This document shows, piece by piece, positions 16,934 to 24,299 of a stretch of DNA of 64,000 bases. The notes under the pieces are model-generated. The model did no database searches. It was not told the DNA's origin and worked only from the letters and a program-made list of their open reading frames with translations. Position 1 is the first letter of the stretch. Every line of letters begins with the position of its first letter. The position numbers and the translations under genes are program-made. This DNA is from Phycisphaeraceae bacterium (GTDB lineage: Bacteria > Planctomycetota > Phycisphaerae > Phycisphaerales > Phycisphaeraceae), in the NCBI GenBank assembly GCA_028284155.1, contig JANQSF010000006.1:62001-126000 (forward strand). Reading direction: 5' to 3'.

Positions 16934-18199
16934 TTAGACAGTCTGCGGTGTTGACTCGGTTGTTTGCTCTTCGATCTGCTTCACCAAGGTGTCGAACTCG
17001 CCCATCTTGGCGTTGATCACGGGCGTCTCGGTGAACCGCCCCTGCATGACCTCGAGCGTCTTCAGGCCGTTACCTGTGATGCAGACGCAGATCGGTTCGT
17101 CACGCGGGATCCTGCCCTGCTGGATCAACTTGATCGCGCAGGCGAGGGTCGTGCCGCCGGCCGGCTCTGTGAAAATGCCCTCGGTGCGGGCCAGCAGTTG
17201 GATCGCTTCGATGATCTCGCTGTCCTCGGCACTGGCGCCCCAACCGCCGGAATCACGTATGACCTTGATCACGTAGTAACCGTCGGCCGGGTTGCCGATC
17301 GCGATGCTCTTGGCGATGGTGTTCGGCTTCTGCGGGTGGAACAGGTCAACGCCTTCCTCGATCGCTTTGACGACGGGGCTGCACCCCTCCGCCTGCGCGG
17401 CGTACATCGCGGGTTTGTTGTCCTCGACGAGGCCGAGTTGAATGAACTCCTGGTAGGCCTTCCACACCTTGGGCAAGATGGTCCCGCCGGCCACGGGCAC
17501 GACGGTGTGACGCGGCAGCCGCCAACCCATCTGCTCGGCGATCTCGAAACCGTGCGTCTTGGCGCCCTCGGTATAGAAAGGCCGGAGGTTGACGTTGACG
17601 ATCGCCCAGTTGTACTTGTCGGCGATCTGCGAGCACAGACGGTTCACGTCGTCGTAGTTGCCCTTGATCCGCACGACGCGCGGGCCGAACACCGACATGC
17701 CGACCATCTTCCCCTCTTCCAGGTCGTGCGGGATCATGACAAACGTGCGCAGGCCGGACGCGGCCGCATGGGCTGCGACGCTATGCGCGAGGTTGCCGGT
17801 CGACGCGCAGCCGACGGTGTCGAAGCCGAACTCGATCGCCTTGGTGATCGCGATCGACACGACGCGGTCTTTATAGCTGAACGTCGGGTGGTTGGCTGAG
17901 TCGTCCTTGATGTAGAGTTCTTTAACGCCAAGCTCCGCGGCGAGTCGGTCGGCCTTGACCAGCGGGGTGAGGCCGGAGTTGAAGCCGGTGCGCGGCTCGC
18001 CCTCGATGGGCAGCAGGTCTTTGTAACGCCAGAGCGACGCGGGCCCCGCCTCGATCGACTCGCGTGTGACTGTGCCTTGCATGGCGTCGTAGTCGTACGC
18101 GACTTCGACGGGGCCGAAGTCGTTGTCACAGACCGTCCGCGGCTCGATGCCGTACTCGGCGCCGCACTCTTTACAGGTCAGGGCGTGGACGAAGCTCAT
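16934..18199 (-). CDS. Threonine-synthase-like PLP enzyme under SAM-riboswitch control
   Basis: This 421-residue fold-type II PLP enzyme matches threonine synthases with an N-terminal zinc-knuckle-like segment (C9-x2-C12 ... C24). The PLP lysine is K110 in NHPTFSYKDR, and the phosphate-binding loop is GCASTGNLAHS. By family it would convert O-phosphohomoserine to threonine. But it heads an operon with a sulfur carrier, its E1-like enzyme and a NIL protein, and is controlled by a SAM-I riboswitch, which argues for a part in homocysteine/methionine synthesis: a thiocarboxylate-dependent sulfur transfer to the same substrate is a reasonable guess. Ordinary threonine synthase remains possible. 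The start ATG 18199 is chosen because any longer form would run back through the riboswitch terminator. Confidence 0.85.
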   Translation of the reverse strand: MSFVHALTCKECGAEYGIEPRTVCDNDFGPVEVAYDYDAMQGTVTRESIEAGPASLWRYKDLLPIEGEPRTGFNSGLTPLVKADRLAAELGVKELYIKDDSANHPTFSYKDRVVSIAITKAIEFGFDTVGCASTGNLAHSVAAHAAASGLRTFVMIPHDLEEGKMVGMSVFGPRVVRIKGNYDDVNRLCSQIADKYNWAIVNVNLRPFYTEGAKTHGFEIAEQMGWRLPRHTVVPVAGGTILPKVWKAYQEFIQLGLVEDNKPAMYAAQAEGCSPVVKAIEEGVDLFHPQKPNTIAKSIAIGNPADGYYVIKVIRDSGGWGASAEDSEIIEAIQLLARTEGIFTEPAGGTTLACAIKLIQQGRIPRDEPICVCITGNGLKTLEVMQGRFTETPVINAKMGEFDTLVKQIEEQTTESTPQTV

Positions 18200-18235
18200 G
18201 GGATGCTCCAATTCCCGGCGGACACACCGGTGCTC

Positions 18236-18278
18236 GCAAAAAACAAAACCCTTCATGTCATCGCAGACAAGAAGGGTT
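18236..18278 (-). terminator. Rho-independent terminator of the SAM riboswitch
   Basis: Reading the - strand, AACCCTTC (18278-18271) pairs with GAAGGGTT (18254-18247), and the stem is followed by TTTTGTTTTTT. It lies between the SAM aptamer and the start of the threonine-synthase-like gene, exactly where an expression-platform terminator should be. Confidence 0.9.
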
Positions 18279-18302
18279 CGTGGTCGTCGGGGTGTGACGC
18301 AC

Positions 18303-18440
18303 ACGCTTCTTATCTGCCCCCGAATCGACGGGGCGGAAGGTCGCACCATTTCCTCCCGCCAGAGAGTCGTGTTGACCCTTCCGGGGGGGCGGTTGCGGTG
18401 GCGTCAGCGGGTCCGGTCCCTCAGCCACTCTGGATAAGAC
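18303..18440 (-). promoter_or_regulatory. SAM-I (S-box) riboswitch aptamer
   Basis: On the - strand the RNA begins CUUAUCCAGAG-UGG-CUGAGGGA, continues CCGGACCCGCUGACGCC and CCGCAACC, then has the J3/4-P4 segment AAAUGGUGCGACCUUCC, and closes with GCAGAUAAG, which pairs with the opening CUUAUC to form P1. These are the hallmark conserved blocks of SAM-I: AGAG, GAGGGA-GG-CCC, UGA, GCAACC, GGUGC and the P1 closure. With a terminator 25 bases downstream, high SAM should stop transcription of the operon. Together with the operon's sulfur-carrier genes this ties the pathway to methionine/SAM supply. Confidence 0.93.
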
Positions 18441-18466
18441 GCGAGGTCTATTCGGTTGTCGAGAGC

Positions 18467-18472
18467 ATTATA
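18467..18472 (-). promoter_or_regulatory. -10 element of the riboswitch operon promoter
   Basis: A consensus TATAAT (reading the - strand, context CCGGTATAATGC) lies about 27 bases before the first aptamer helix. The -35 region is weak (CTGTTA, 16 bases upstream). The same CCGGTATAATGC string precedes rpsL. Confidence 0.65.
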
Positions 18473-18485
18473 CCGGTCAGCGTCT

Positions 18486-18510
18486 GGCTAACAGCTAATA
18501 GCTGACAGCC
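18486..18510. terminator. Nested hairpin after rpsG
   Basis: GGCT-AA-CAGCT...AGCTG-AC-AGCC forms two stacked perfect stems and lies 13 bases after the rpsG stop, before the riboswitch promoter. There is no T-run. It probably separates the ribosomal-protein transcript from the riboswitch operon. Confidence 0.5.
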
Positions 18511-18522
18511 ATCCGCTTTGCT

Positions 18523-18999
18523 CTACCACGCAAAGTGAGCGAACGCCTTGTTCGCCTCGGCCATGCGGTGGGTCTGGTCGCGCTTGTTCATCGCCTTGCC
18601 TTCGCCGTTGGCTGCGTCGGTCAACTCGCGCGCCAAACGGAGGTGGATCGGCTTGCCCGACTCGGCGCGGACGGCCTCGAGGATCCAGCGGAACGCCAAA
18701 CTCTGCTTCCGCTTTGGCTTGACGCTCATCGGCACCTGATAGTTGGCGCCGCCGACGCGCTTGGAACGCACCTCGACGTTCGGCTTGACATTGTCGATCG
18801 CCTTGTTGAACACATCGATGGCCGAGGGCTCACCCTTGGTGCGCTTCTCGATCTCGTCAAAGGCGTTGTAAACGACCCGTTGCGCGACCGACTTCTTGCC
18901 GTCGTACATGAGGCAGTTGATGAATCGCGACAGCACCTTGCTGTTGTACTTCGGGTCGCCGCGGAGTTGGTCGTCGGCTGCGGTGATACGTCCAGCCAT
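18523..18999 (-). CDS. rpsG: 30S ribosomal protein S7
   Basis: S7 nucleates assembly of the 30S head by binding the 3' domain of 16S rRNA. The 158-residue protein matches along its length: the N-terminal '[23 protein letters not shown]', the '[19 protein letters not shown]' beta hairpin, and the C-terminal '[25 protein letters not shown]'. It follows rpsL on the same strand as usual, but the fusA and tuf genes of the classical str operon are not next: the riboswitch operon comes instead. Confidence 0.97.
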   Translation of the reverse strand: MAGRITAADDQLRGDPKYNSKVLSRFINCLMYDGKKSVAQRVVYNAFDEIEKRTKGEPSAIDVFNKAIDNVKPNVEVRSKRVGGANYQVPMSVKPKRKQSLAFRWILEAVRAESGKPIHLRLARELTDAANGEGKAMNKRDQTHRMAEANKAFAHFAW

Positions 19000-19299
19000 G
19001 GAATGCTAAACCTTGTGTCAGGCGGCTCGTCCGACCCGGCTTCAGGTCACTCGTTCACCGTCCCGCAACGTGCGGGGCGATTACTTGCCGCGTTCAGTTT
19101 CAAATAGCCGAACCGTCTCGGTTCGGATGTCTTCGTTTGACCTTGTGTGACCGGGTTGGCGCGGGTGTCTGTTGGTCGCGCTGGCTCGGTATCCCGTCGG
19201 TTCAGGTGGCGGTTTTGTTCTAAGTATTCCGGAAAGCCGGCCGCTGCTCGGCGGCTTGCGGGGGCAAGCCCCGCGGTTAAACGCAAGTGACGCGGAGCG
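19000..19299. other. Hairpin-rich rpsL-rpsG spacer
   Basis: This 300-base gap has no gene I can support. From the rpsL side it holds AAGTGACGC-GGA-GCGTCACTT (19285-19305), a perfect 9-bp hairpin overlapping the rpsL stop. Next is GGCTTGC-GGGG-GCAAGCC (19253-19270), then CCGAACCG-TCT-CGGTTCGG (19108-19126), a perfect 8-bp hairpin related to the one at 16520. A spacer this long is unusual between S12 and S7 genes. The hairpins could be mRNA-processing sites, attenuators or inserted palindromic repeats. Confidence 0.6.
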
Positions 19300-19671
19300 T
19301 CACTTGGCCCGCTTCACGCCATACTTCGATCGGGCCTGGCCACGGCCGTCCACGCCGAGGCAGTCCAACGCCCCGCGGACCACGTGGTAACGCACGCCCG
19401 GCAGGTCACGGACTCGGCCGCCGCGCACGAGCACGATCGAGTGCTCTTGCAGGTTGTGGCCTTCACCGCCGATGTAGGCTGTCACTTCCTTGCCGTTGGA
19501 CAGTCGCACACGCGCGACCTTCCGGAGCGCGGAGTTCGGCTTCTTGGGCGTGACGGTCTTGACCTGTAGGCAGACGCCGCGCTTCTGCGGGCTCGCCTCA
19601 AGGTCCTTGACCTTACTCTTGGCCTTGGGCGTGCGGCGCGGTTTGCGGATCAATTGGTTGATCGTGGGCAT
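19300..19671 (-). CDS. rpsL: 30S ribosomal protein S12
   Basis: S12 sits at the decoding centre. This 123-residue protein begins [12 protein letters not shown] and carries the invariant [17 protein letters not shown] and [17 protein letters not shown] segments; the Lys positions linked to streptomycin sensitivity are the wild type. ATG 19671 is used because it gives the universal N-terminus, although the frame is open further upstream. A clear promoter lies just before it. Confidence 0.97.
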   Translation of the reverse strand: MPTINQLIRKPRRTPKAKSKVKDLEASPQKRGVCLQVKTVTPKKPNSALRKVARVRLSNGKEVTAYIGGEGHNLQEHSIVLVRGGRVRDLPGVRYHVVRGALDCLGVDGRGQARSKYGVKRAK

Positions 19672-19705
19672 AGGGACACCTGGGGTGCGAAAAATCGAGC
19701 CAGGC

Positions 19706-19733
19706 ATTATACCGGGGTCCGCCGGGCGAGCAA
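19706..19733 (-). promoter_or_regulatory. rpsL promoter
   Basis: On the - strand TTGCTC and TATAAT are separated by 16 bases, a good sigma-70-type match, with the -10 about 35 bases before the S12 start codon. Confidence 0.7.
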
Positions 19734-19863
19734 GTCCGCGACAACGTCAAAACCGCGTCGAGAGCCGATGGAGCGTCGGGCGGCAGCCCGCCGCCACGTT
19801 CGGCCAAGATTGGCACCCCGGTCGCACTCGCGCGGCCGTCTGACCCTGCTCGACACGGGACGC

Positions 19864-19887
19864 AGCACGGGGCTTCCGCCCTGTGCT
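19864..19887. terminator. Hairpin after the GT4 gene
   Basis: On the - strand AGCAC-A-GGGC-GGAA-GCCC-C-GTGCT forms a 9-bp stem with one mismatch and a GNRA-type tetraloop, starting six bases after the glycosyltransferase stop. No T-run follows. It is the likely 3' end of the long folK-to-GT4 transcript. Confidence 0.6.
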
Positions 19888-19892
19888 CGCAG

Positions 19893-21089
19893 TTAGCGGG
19901 ATGCAGGGGTGTCGGCCGCGACCTCCTCGAACACCGCCTCCAGCCGCTCAACGTGCCTCGCCATCGACAGGTCGTCCGCCAGCCCCTCCGTCGCCGCAGA
20001 ACAACGCTCGCGGCTGCCCGCGTCCGCCAAGTCGAGCATCGCCCCCGTCAACACCTCGATGTCCCATGGATCATCGATCACCCGCCCGCGCGGCTCGGTG
20101 ACGCCCGGCCCGTCGATCATGTCGCTCGCACCGTTGTACCGCGTGCTGATGGCCGGCACGCCCATCATCAGCGACTCGATGACCACTTTGCTGGACGGGT
20201 CGTAGAAACTGGGCAGCACCGTCACGTCAACCGCCGCGAACAGGTCGGCCATGACGTCCGTCGGACCGACCACCCGGACACAAGCCGTCAGGCCGAGTCG
20301 ATCCACGAGACCTGTCACCAGCGGCGCACGCGACCCGGCCACGACCAGCACGGCCTCCGGCTTTGATGCGTGGACGCGCTGCATGGCGTGCATCAACGGC
20401 TCGATCCCTTTGAGTCGTGGGTTCAACGCGGCGAATACATAAACCAGCGCATCATCGCCGATGTCGTACTGTCGACGCACAGCCGACCGCCGCGGGGCGC
20501 GGTCCGCCTCGTCGATCAACGGCGCCTCCGCCGCGTTGGGCAGCACATCGATCCGCTCGTCGCTGACGCCGTAGTGCTTCCGAAACTGTTCCGCCACGTA
20601 GCGACTGACCGCAACGAAGCGTCGAACGCGCGCGTCGTCGATCGTCGCACGCTCCAGCGCGAGCAACGCCCGCTGTTTGGCGGACACCGCAAACTGCAAC
20701 CGCTTGCCAAGTCGCGCCAATATCGACCTGCGCATCGCGACATTGCGCAATTGTGTCTCGCGCACCGTTCCGCCACGCGGCTGCACGACCATCGCGGGGA
20801 CGGCCATCGTGCCCGAAAGCGTGACATCCGCCCCGCTGCTGTCGAGCGCGGAAGTCGCCCAGCCGGCAAAACGCCGCAACGACCCCGACTGCTTCAACCG
20901 GCGCGAGCCAAACGCTTCGACAGCAACACCGCTCCGTTCGACCGCCTCGCCCGCATCGCTCGGAACACAACCCGCGAACACCGTCACGTCATGCCCGCGC
21001 CGCGCCAGGTGCGTCGCGATCTGCACAACAGATCGCTCGGCCCCGCCGCCGGTCGGGCTGTAGGTTTCGGTTGCGATTGCGATCCGCAT
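19893..21089 (-). CDS. Glycosyltransferase family 4
   Basis: This 398-residue GT-B fold enzyme transfers a sugar from a nucleotide-sugar donor to a growing glycan at the inner face of the membrane. The N-terminal 'ETYSPTGGGAERSVVQIATHLARRGHDVTVF' is the acceptor-side Rossmann start. The C-terminal donor site shows 'SFYDPSSKVVIESLMMGVPAISTRYNGASDMI', a version of the E-x7-E signature. It ends the run that includes waaF, 14 bases downstream of that gene, so a role in lipopolysaccharide core or a related surface glycan is likely. The sugar cannot be named from sequence. Confidence 0.88.
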   Translation of the reverse strand: MRIAIATETYSPTGGGAERSVVQIATHLARRGHDVTVFAGCVPSDAGEAVERSGVAVEAFGSRRLKQSGSLRRFAGWATSALDSSGADVTLSGTMAVPAMVVQPRGGTVRETQLRNVAMRRSILARLGKRLQFAVSAKQRALLALERATIDDARVRRFVAVSRYVAEQFRKHYGVSDERIDVLPNAAEAPLIDEADRAPRRSAVRRQYDIGDDALVYVFAALNPRLKGIEPLMHAMQRVHASKPEAVLVVAGSRAPLVTGLVDRLGLTACVRVVGPTDVMADLFAAVDVTVLPSFYDPSSKVVIESLMMGVPAISTRYNGASDMIDGPGVTEPRGRVIDDPWDIEVLTGAMLDLADAGSRERCSAATEGLADDLSMARHVERLEAVFEEVAADTPASR

Positions 21090-21103
21090 AGGGCAAGTTT
21101 AGA

Positions 21104-22222
21104 TCACGGGCGCGAGTCGGCCGACAACAACTCGACACACCGGTCCACCACCATGTCCACGCTCACGCCTGTCATGCACTGGTGAAAGTCAGCCGTGCCT
21201 GACAAGGGACACTTCTTCTGCTGACATGGTCCACACTCGACGTCGACCATGACTTGCCGTTCGTCGGCAAAGTCGATCACCGTCCAGGCCGGGTCGGTCG
21301 GGCCAAACACGGTCACGACGGGGACGCCCATCGCCGCCGCTAAGTGTCGTGGGCCGGTGTCGTTGGTGACGACCAAATGGCATTGTTTAACGACGCTCTT
21401 GAGCAGTTTGAGGTCGATCCCGCGCGCGGCCAAGTCGATGATCGGCGACTTGGCGGCAGCCAGCACCTCATCCAGGATCGCGCGTTCGCCCGGCGCGCCG
21501 CTGATTGCGACGGTCACCCCGCACTCATCGTGCAATCGGTCCGCCACAGCCGCAAACCGATCCGTCAGCCAAAGCTTCGCGTCGCCGAAGTTCGCGCCGG
21601 GCGTCAGCAGGACGATCGGCCGACGTTCGTCCAACCCGCTGCCCGGGGTGTCGCCCGTCAACAGACGCGCCGCGCGTTCGTCGTCATCAGCCTGCGTGAA
21701 TAGCTCCATCGACGGCGACGGATCGGTCGCGCCAAGGTGGCGGGCGATGTCGAGGTAGTACTGCAATGTCGACACGGGCACATGCTTGCCGTCCTTCCGC
21801 AACGGCTGTAGACGATCGGCGAGCAGCCAACCGCGCCCGTCTCGTGCGTAGCCGATGCGACTCGGGATGCCAGCCAATCGAACGATCGCGGCTGAGCGCA
21901 GGCTGTTGGGCAACAGCACAGCCGCGTCGAATCCGTACCGCTTCAACTCACGCGCCTTCCGCCACAGTCCGGCCAGGCTGCGCGTGGCCTTTCGGTCCCA
22001 CGGGATCAGTTCGTTCAGCCAGGGGCACGCGTCGAGCGCGGGCAGCATGACATCCGACACTAGCGCGGCGATATGGGCCTGCGGGTAAAGCCCACGCAAC
22101 GCCCGCAGCGTCGGCGTCGCCATCACGCAATCGCCCAGCCAGGTCGGCATGACGACCAGCAGGCGGCTCACCGGCCTGCCGCTCGGCGCTGGCCCAACAC
22201 CTGGCTCGGTCGGTTCGGACAT
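21104..22222 (-). CDS. waaF: Lipopolysaccharide heptosyltransferase (GT9)
   Basis: GT9 enzymes add heptose to the inner core of lipopolysaccharide. The 372-residue protein has the N-terminal 'LLVVMPTWLGDCVMATPTLRAL', the mid-region 'GYARDGRGWLLAD', 'LLTPGANFGDAKLWLTDRFAAVAD' and the donor-binding 'LVVTNDTGPRHLAAAMGVPVVTVFGPTDPAWT', all as in WaaF. The C-terminal ECGPCQQKKCPL is also typical. It follows a gmhB-like gene by 41 bases, and heptose-precursor genes occur again at 53682-56821, so a heptose-containing glycan is made. A TATAGT eight bases before the start could give a near-leaderless internal transcript, but this is weak. Confidence 0.9.
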   Translation of the reverse strand: MSEPTEPGVGPAPSGRPVSRLLVVMPTWLGDCVMATPTLRALRGLYPQAHIAALVSDVMLPALDACPWLNELIPWDRKATRSLAGLWRKARELKRYGFDAAVLLPNSLRSAAIVRLAGIPSRIGYARDGRGWLLADRLQPLRKDGKHVPVSTLQYYLDIARHLGATDPSPSMELFTQADDDERAARLLTGDTPGSGLDERRPIVLLTPGANFGDAKLWLTDRFAAVADRLHDECGVTVAISGAPGERAILDEVLAAAKSPIIDLAARGIDLKLLKSVVKQCHLVVTNDTGPRHLAAAMGVPVVTVFGPTDPAWTVIDFADERQVMVDVECGPCQQKKCPLSGTADFHQCMTGVSVDMVVDRCVELLSADSRP

Positions 22223-22263
22223 GGATTGACTATACGATGCGTCAGGACTGAACGCCGCGCGAA

Positions 22264-23664
22264 CTACCGTCTGAACAACAACATGGCGATCGTCGCCAAC
22301 TGCGCGACGACGGCCACCGCCACCAACCGCTGGAACATGGCGTCCCCGCCCGGCATGAGCAACGCCGCGGCGAGGCAGACCGCGGCCACCAATTGCAGGA
22401 TAATCGCGAGCATATGCACGAACGAGAAGTCACCCACCGCCGTGCTGCGTTGTCCACGGATTTCGTGCAGGATCTGGCGAAGCGTCCGCTCGATGTTGTC
22501 AGCCGACCGGTCAGGCTTCTCCGGTGCTGCGTTGACCACGGCTGAATGATCGACACGCGCTTCGGCTTCTGCCGTTTCGATTGCTTCAAGTTCAGGCGAT
22601 GCGGCAGCGTCGGTCGCCGCGTCCGTCGACGACTCGTTCGGTCGGGCGTCCGACGCGACCGGCTTGGACGATTCCTTGTCCGCTGGCACTTCTGTGTCGG
22701 TCTTCGACTTGGCCGCCGATCGCTGCTTGCCGCTCTTACGCTTCTTCTTGGGCGACTTGCTCGGTTTGTCAGCACCGGCTTTCACAGACGGCTCGCTTGG
22801 CTGATCAGCGACCTCTGCCTCGACTTGCGAGTCTGCGGCGCCCTCGCTCCGAACCGCCGCCGTTTCCGTGGCCGGTGTCGGCTCTGGCGACTCGACCGCC
22901 GATGGCGTCTCAACAGCGGGCTCGATGTCTGGTTCAGCCGTAGCGTCAACTTTGATCGCCGCCGCCTTGGCCCGCTGCTTCTTCTCGACTCGTTTGTTCT
23001 GCTTCCGGGCCTTCTTGCGCGTGGTAGTGGATACCGCCGCAGCCTGATCTTCCGCCCCGGACGATTGCCCATGCGATGCGACCTTTTTCTCTTCCGGCTT
23101 GCGCTGTTGACCGACCAGCCGAACGGCCTCGATCAGTGTCGGTGCGAAGAACACCGGGGCTTTGGCCTCGACCGAACGCGCGTCCTCGCTGTTCTGATCC
23201 TGCAACAGGATGCAGCGCGTCCCCGCCGCCAAGCCCGCCTGCACGTCGCGCAACTGGTCGCCAATTGTCCACGACTGCTTCAGGTCGATGTCCATGTCTT
23301 TGGCGGCCTGCAACAACATCCCGGGCTGCGGCTTGCGCCAGGGGTGCTCACGTCGATACCGCCGGACCGTTCCATCGGGGTGGTACGGGCAGAAATAGAA
23401 CCGATCAATCCGCGCGCCTGATGTCGCGGCGATCATCTCATTCAGTCGGTAGTGCATCGCGTCGACGGCGTCTTCGTCGTACCGCCCGCGAGCAACGCCG
23501 CCTTGATTCGTGATCACAATCAGCTTGTAGCCCAGGCCGGACAACGACGCCACCGCCGACGCGACGCCCTTGATCAGTTCGATCCGTTCCGGGTCGCCCA
23601 GATCGCCGTCGTTGTGGATCAGCGTGTTGTCGCGGTCGAGAAAGACCGCCTTGTTGCTGGGCAT
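22264..23664 (-). CDS. GmhB-like HAD phosphatase fused to a disordered linker and two membrane helices
   Basis: Residues 1 to about 190 are a HAD phosphatase of the GmhB/HisB-N type: nucleophile motif FLDRDNTL, the 'VITNQGGVARGRYDE' loop and 'IGDQLRDVQAGLAAGTRCILL'. GmhB removes the C7 phosphate of heptose-1,7-bisphosphate. The zinc loop has lost half its ligands: CPYHPDG is present but the usual C-x-C is EHPWRKP. After it come about 180 residues rich in Lys, Ala, Glu and Ser, then an amphipathic segment (ADNIERTLRQILHEIRGQ) and two helices (FVHMLAIILQLVAAVCLAAA and LVAVAVVAQLATIAMLLF) ending the 466-residue protein. ATG 23664 is used; the longer form begins with TTG. The fusion would tether the phosphatase to the membrane. 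It is 16 bases after gmk and 41 before waaF. Confidence 0.8.
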   Translation of the reverse strand: MPSNKAVFLDRDNTLIHNDGDLGDPERIELIKGVASAVASLSGLGYKLIVITNQGGVARGRYDEDAVDAMHYRLNEMIAATSGARIDRFYFCPYHPDGTVRRYRREHPWRKPQPGMLLQAAKDMDIDLKQSWTIGDQLRDVQAGLAAGTRCILLQDQNSEDARSVEAKAPVFFAPTLIEAVRLVGQQRKPEEKKVASHGQSSGAEDQAAAVSTTTRKKARKQNKRVEKKQRAKAAAIKVDATAEPDIEPAVETPSAVESPEPTPATETAAVRSEGAADSQVEAEVADQPSEPSVKAGADKPSKSPKKKRKSGKQRSAAKSKTDTEVPADKESSKPVASDARPNESSTDAATDAAASPELEAIETAEAEARVDHSAVVNAAPEKPDRSADNIERTLRQILHEIRGQRSTAVGDFSFVHMLAIILQLVAAVCLAAALLMPGGDAMFQRLVAVAVVAQLATIAMLLFRR

Positions 23665-23680
23665 GTCCGGCAAACTCCGA

Positions 23681-24295
23681 CTACCCCGCGACGTTCGGCG
23701 GCGGCAGGTCTCGCCCCAGCCGACGTGCGACCAGTGTAACCGCCTCGTCCACCGCGCGTTGCAGGTCGTCGTTCACGATAAACGCGTCGTACGCACCGCA
23801 CGCCCGGGCGCGTTCGATCTCAGCCTGCGCTTTCTGGAAACGGCGTTGGATCACCGACTCATCTTCGCGCGCCCGTCGCCGCAACCGGTTGAGCAATTCT
23901 TCCTCGCTCGGCGGGTCAACGAACACGGCAAACGCACCCGGCTTATTCGTCTTGACCTGTATGGCGCCCGCCACGTCGATTTCCAGCAGCACGGTCTTGC
24001 CCTGAGCGCTGGCGGCCTCAACCGGGTGGCGCGGTGTCCCGTACCAATTGCCGTGGACCTCAGCCCACTCCAGTAGATCGCCCGCGTCTCTGCGACGCTC
24101 AAACTCGGTACGGTCAATGAAGTGATAGTCTCGGCCCTCGACGTCGTCGTCGGTCTTGGGACGCGTCGTGACGGACACACTGAATACCGCGTCGATGGCT
24201 CGCTCGACGTGGTGCGCAATCGTCGTTTTGCCCACGCCGGACGGGCCGGAGATGATCAGCAGCAAACCGGGTTTTGTCGTGGCTGCGTCGTCCAT
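23681..24295 (-). CDS. gmk: Guanylate kinase
   Basis: Phosphorylates GMP (and dGMP) to GDP with ATP. The 204-residue protein shows the P-loop ISGPSGVGKTT, the GMP-binding 'SVTTRPKTDDDVEGRDYHFIDRTEF', 'EWAEVHGNWYGT' and 'LEIDVAGAIQVK'. It follows pyrB by four bases. Its product GDP feeds GTP for RNA and, for the heptose module, the GTP used by HddC. The C-terminus of about 20 residues is slightly extended. Confidence 0.96.
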   Translation of the reverse strand: MDDAATTKPGLLLIISGPSGVGKTTIAHHVERAIDAVFSVSVTTRPKTDDDVEGRDYHFIDRTEFERRRDAGDLLEWAEVHGNWYGTPRHPVEAASAQGKTVLLEIDVAGAIQVKTNKPGAFAVFVDPPSEEELLNRLRRRAREDESVIQRRFQKAQAEIERARACGAYDAFIVNDDLQRAVDEAVTLVARRLGRDLPPPNVAG

Positions 24296-24299
24296 GACG

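Noticed and set aside
18200-18349. Upstream extension of the threonine-synthase-like gene
   Set aside because: The added codons run through the SAM-riboswitch terminator; the ATG at 18199 gives the conserved family N-terminus.
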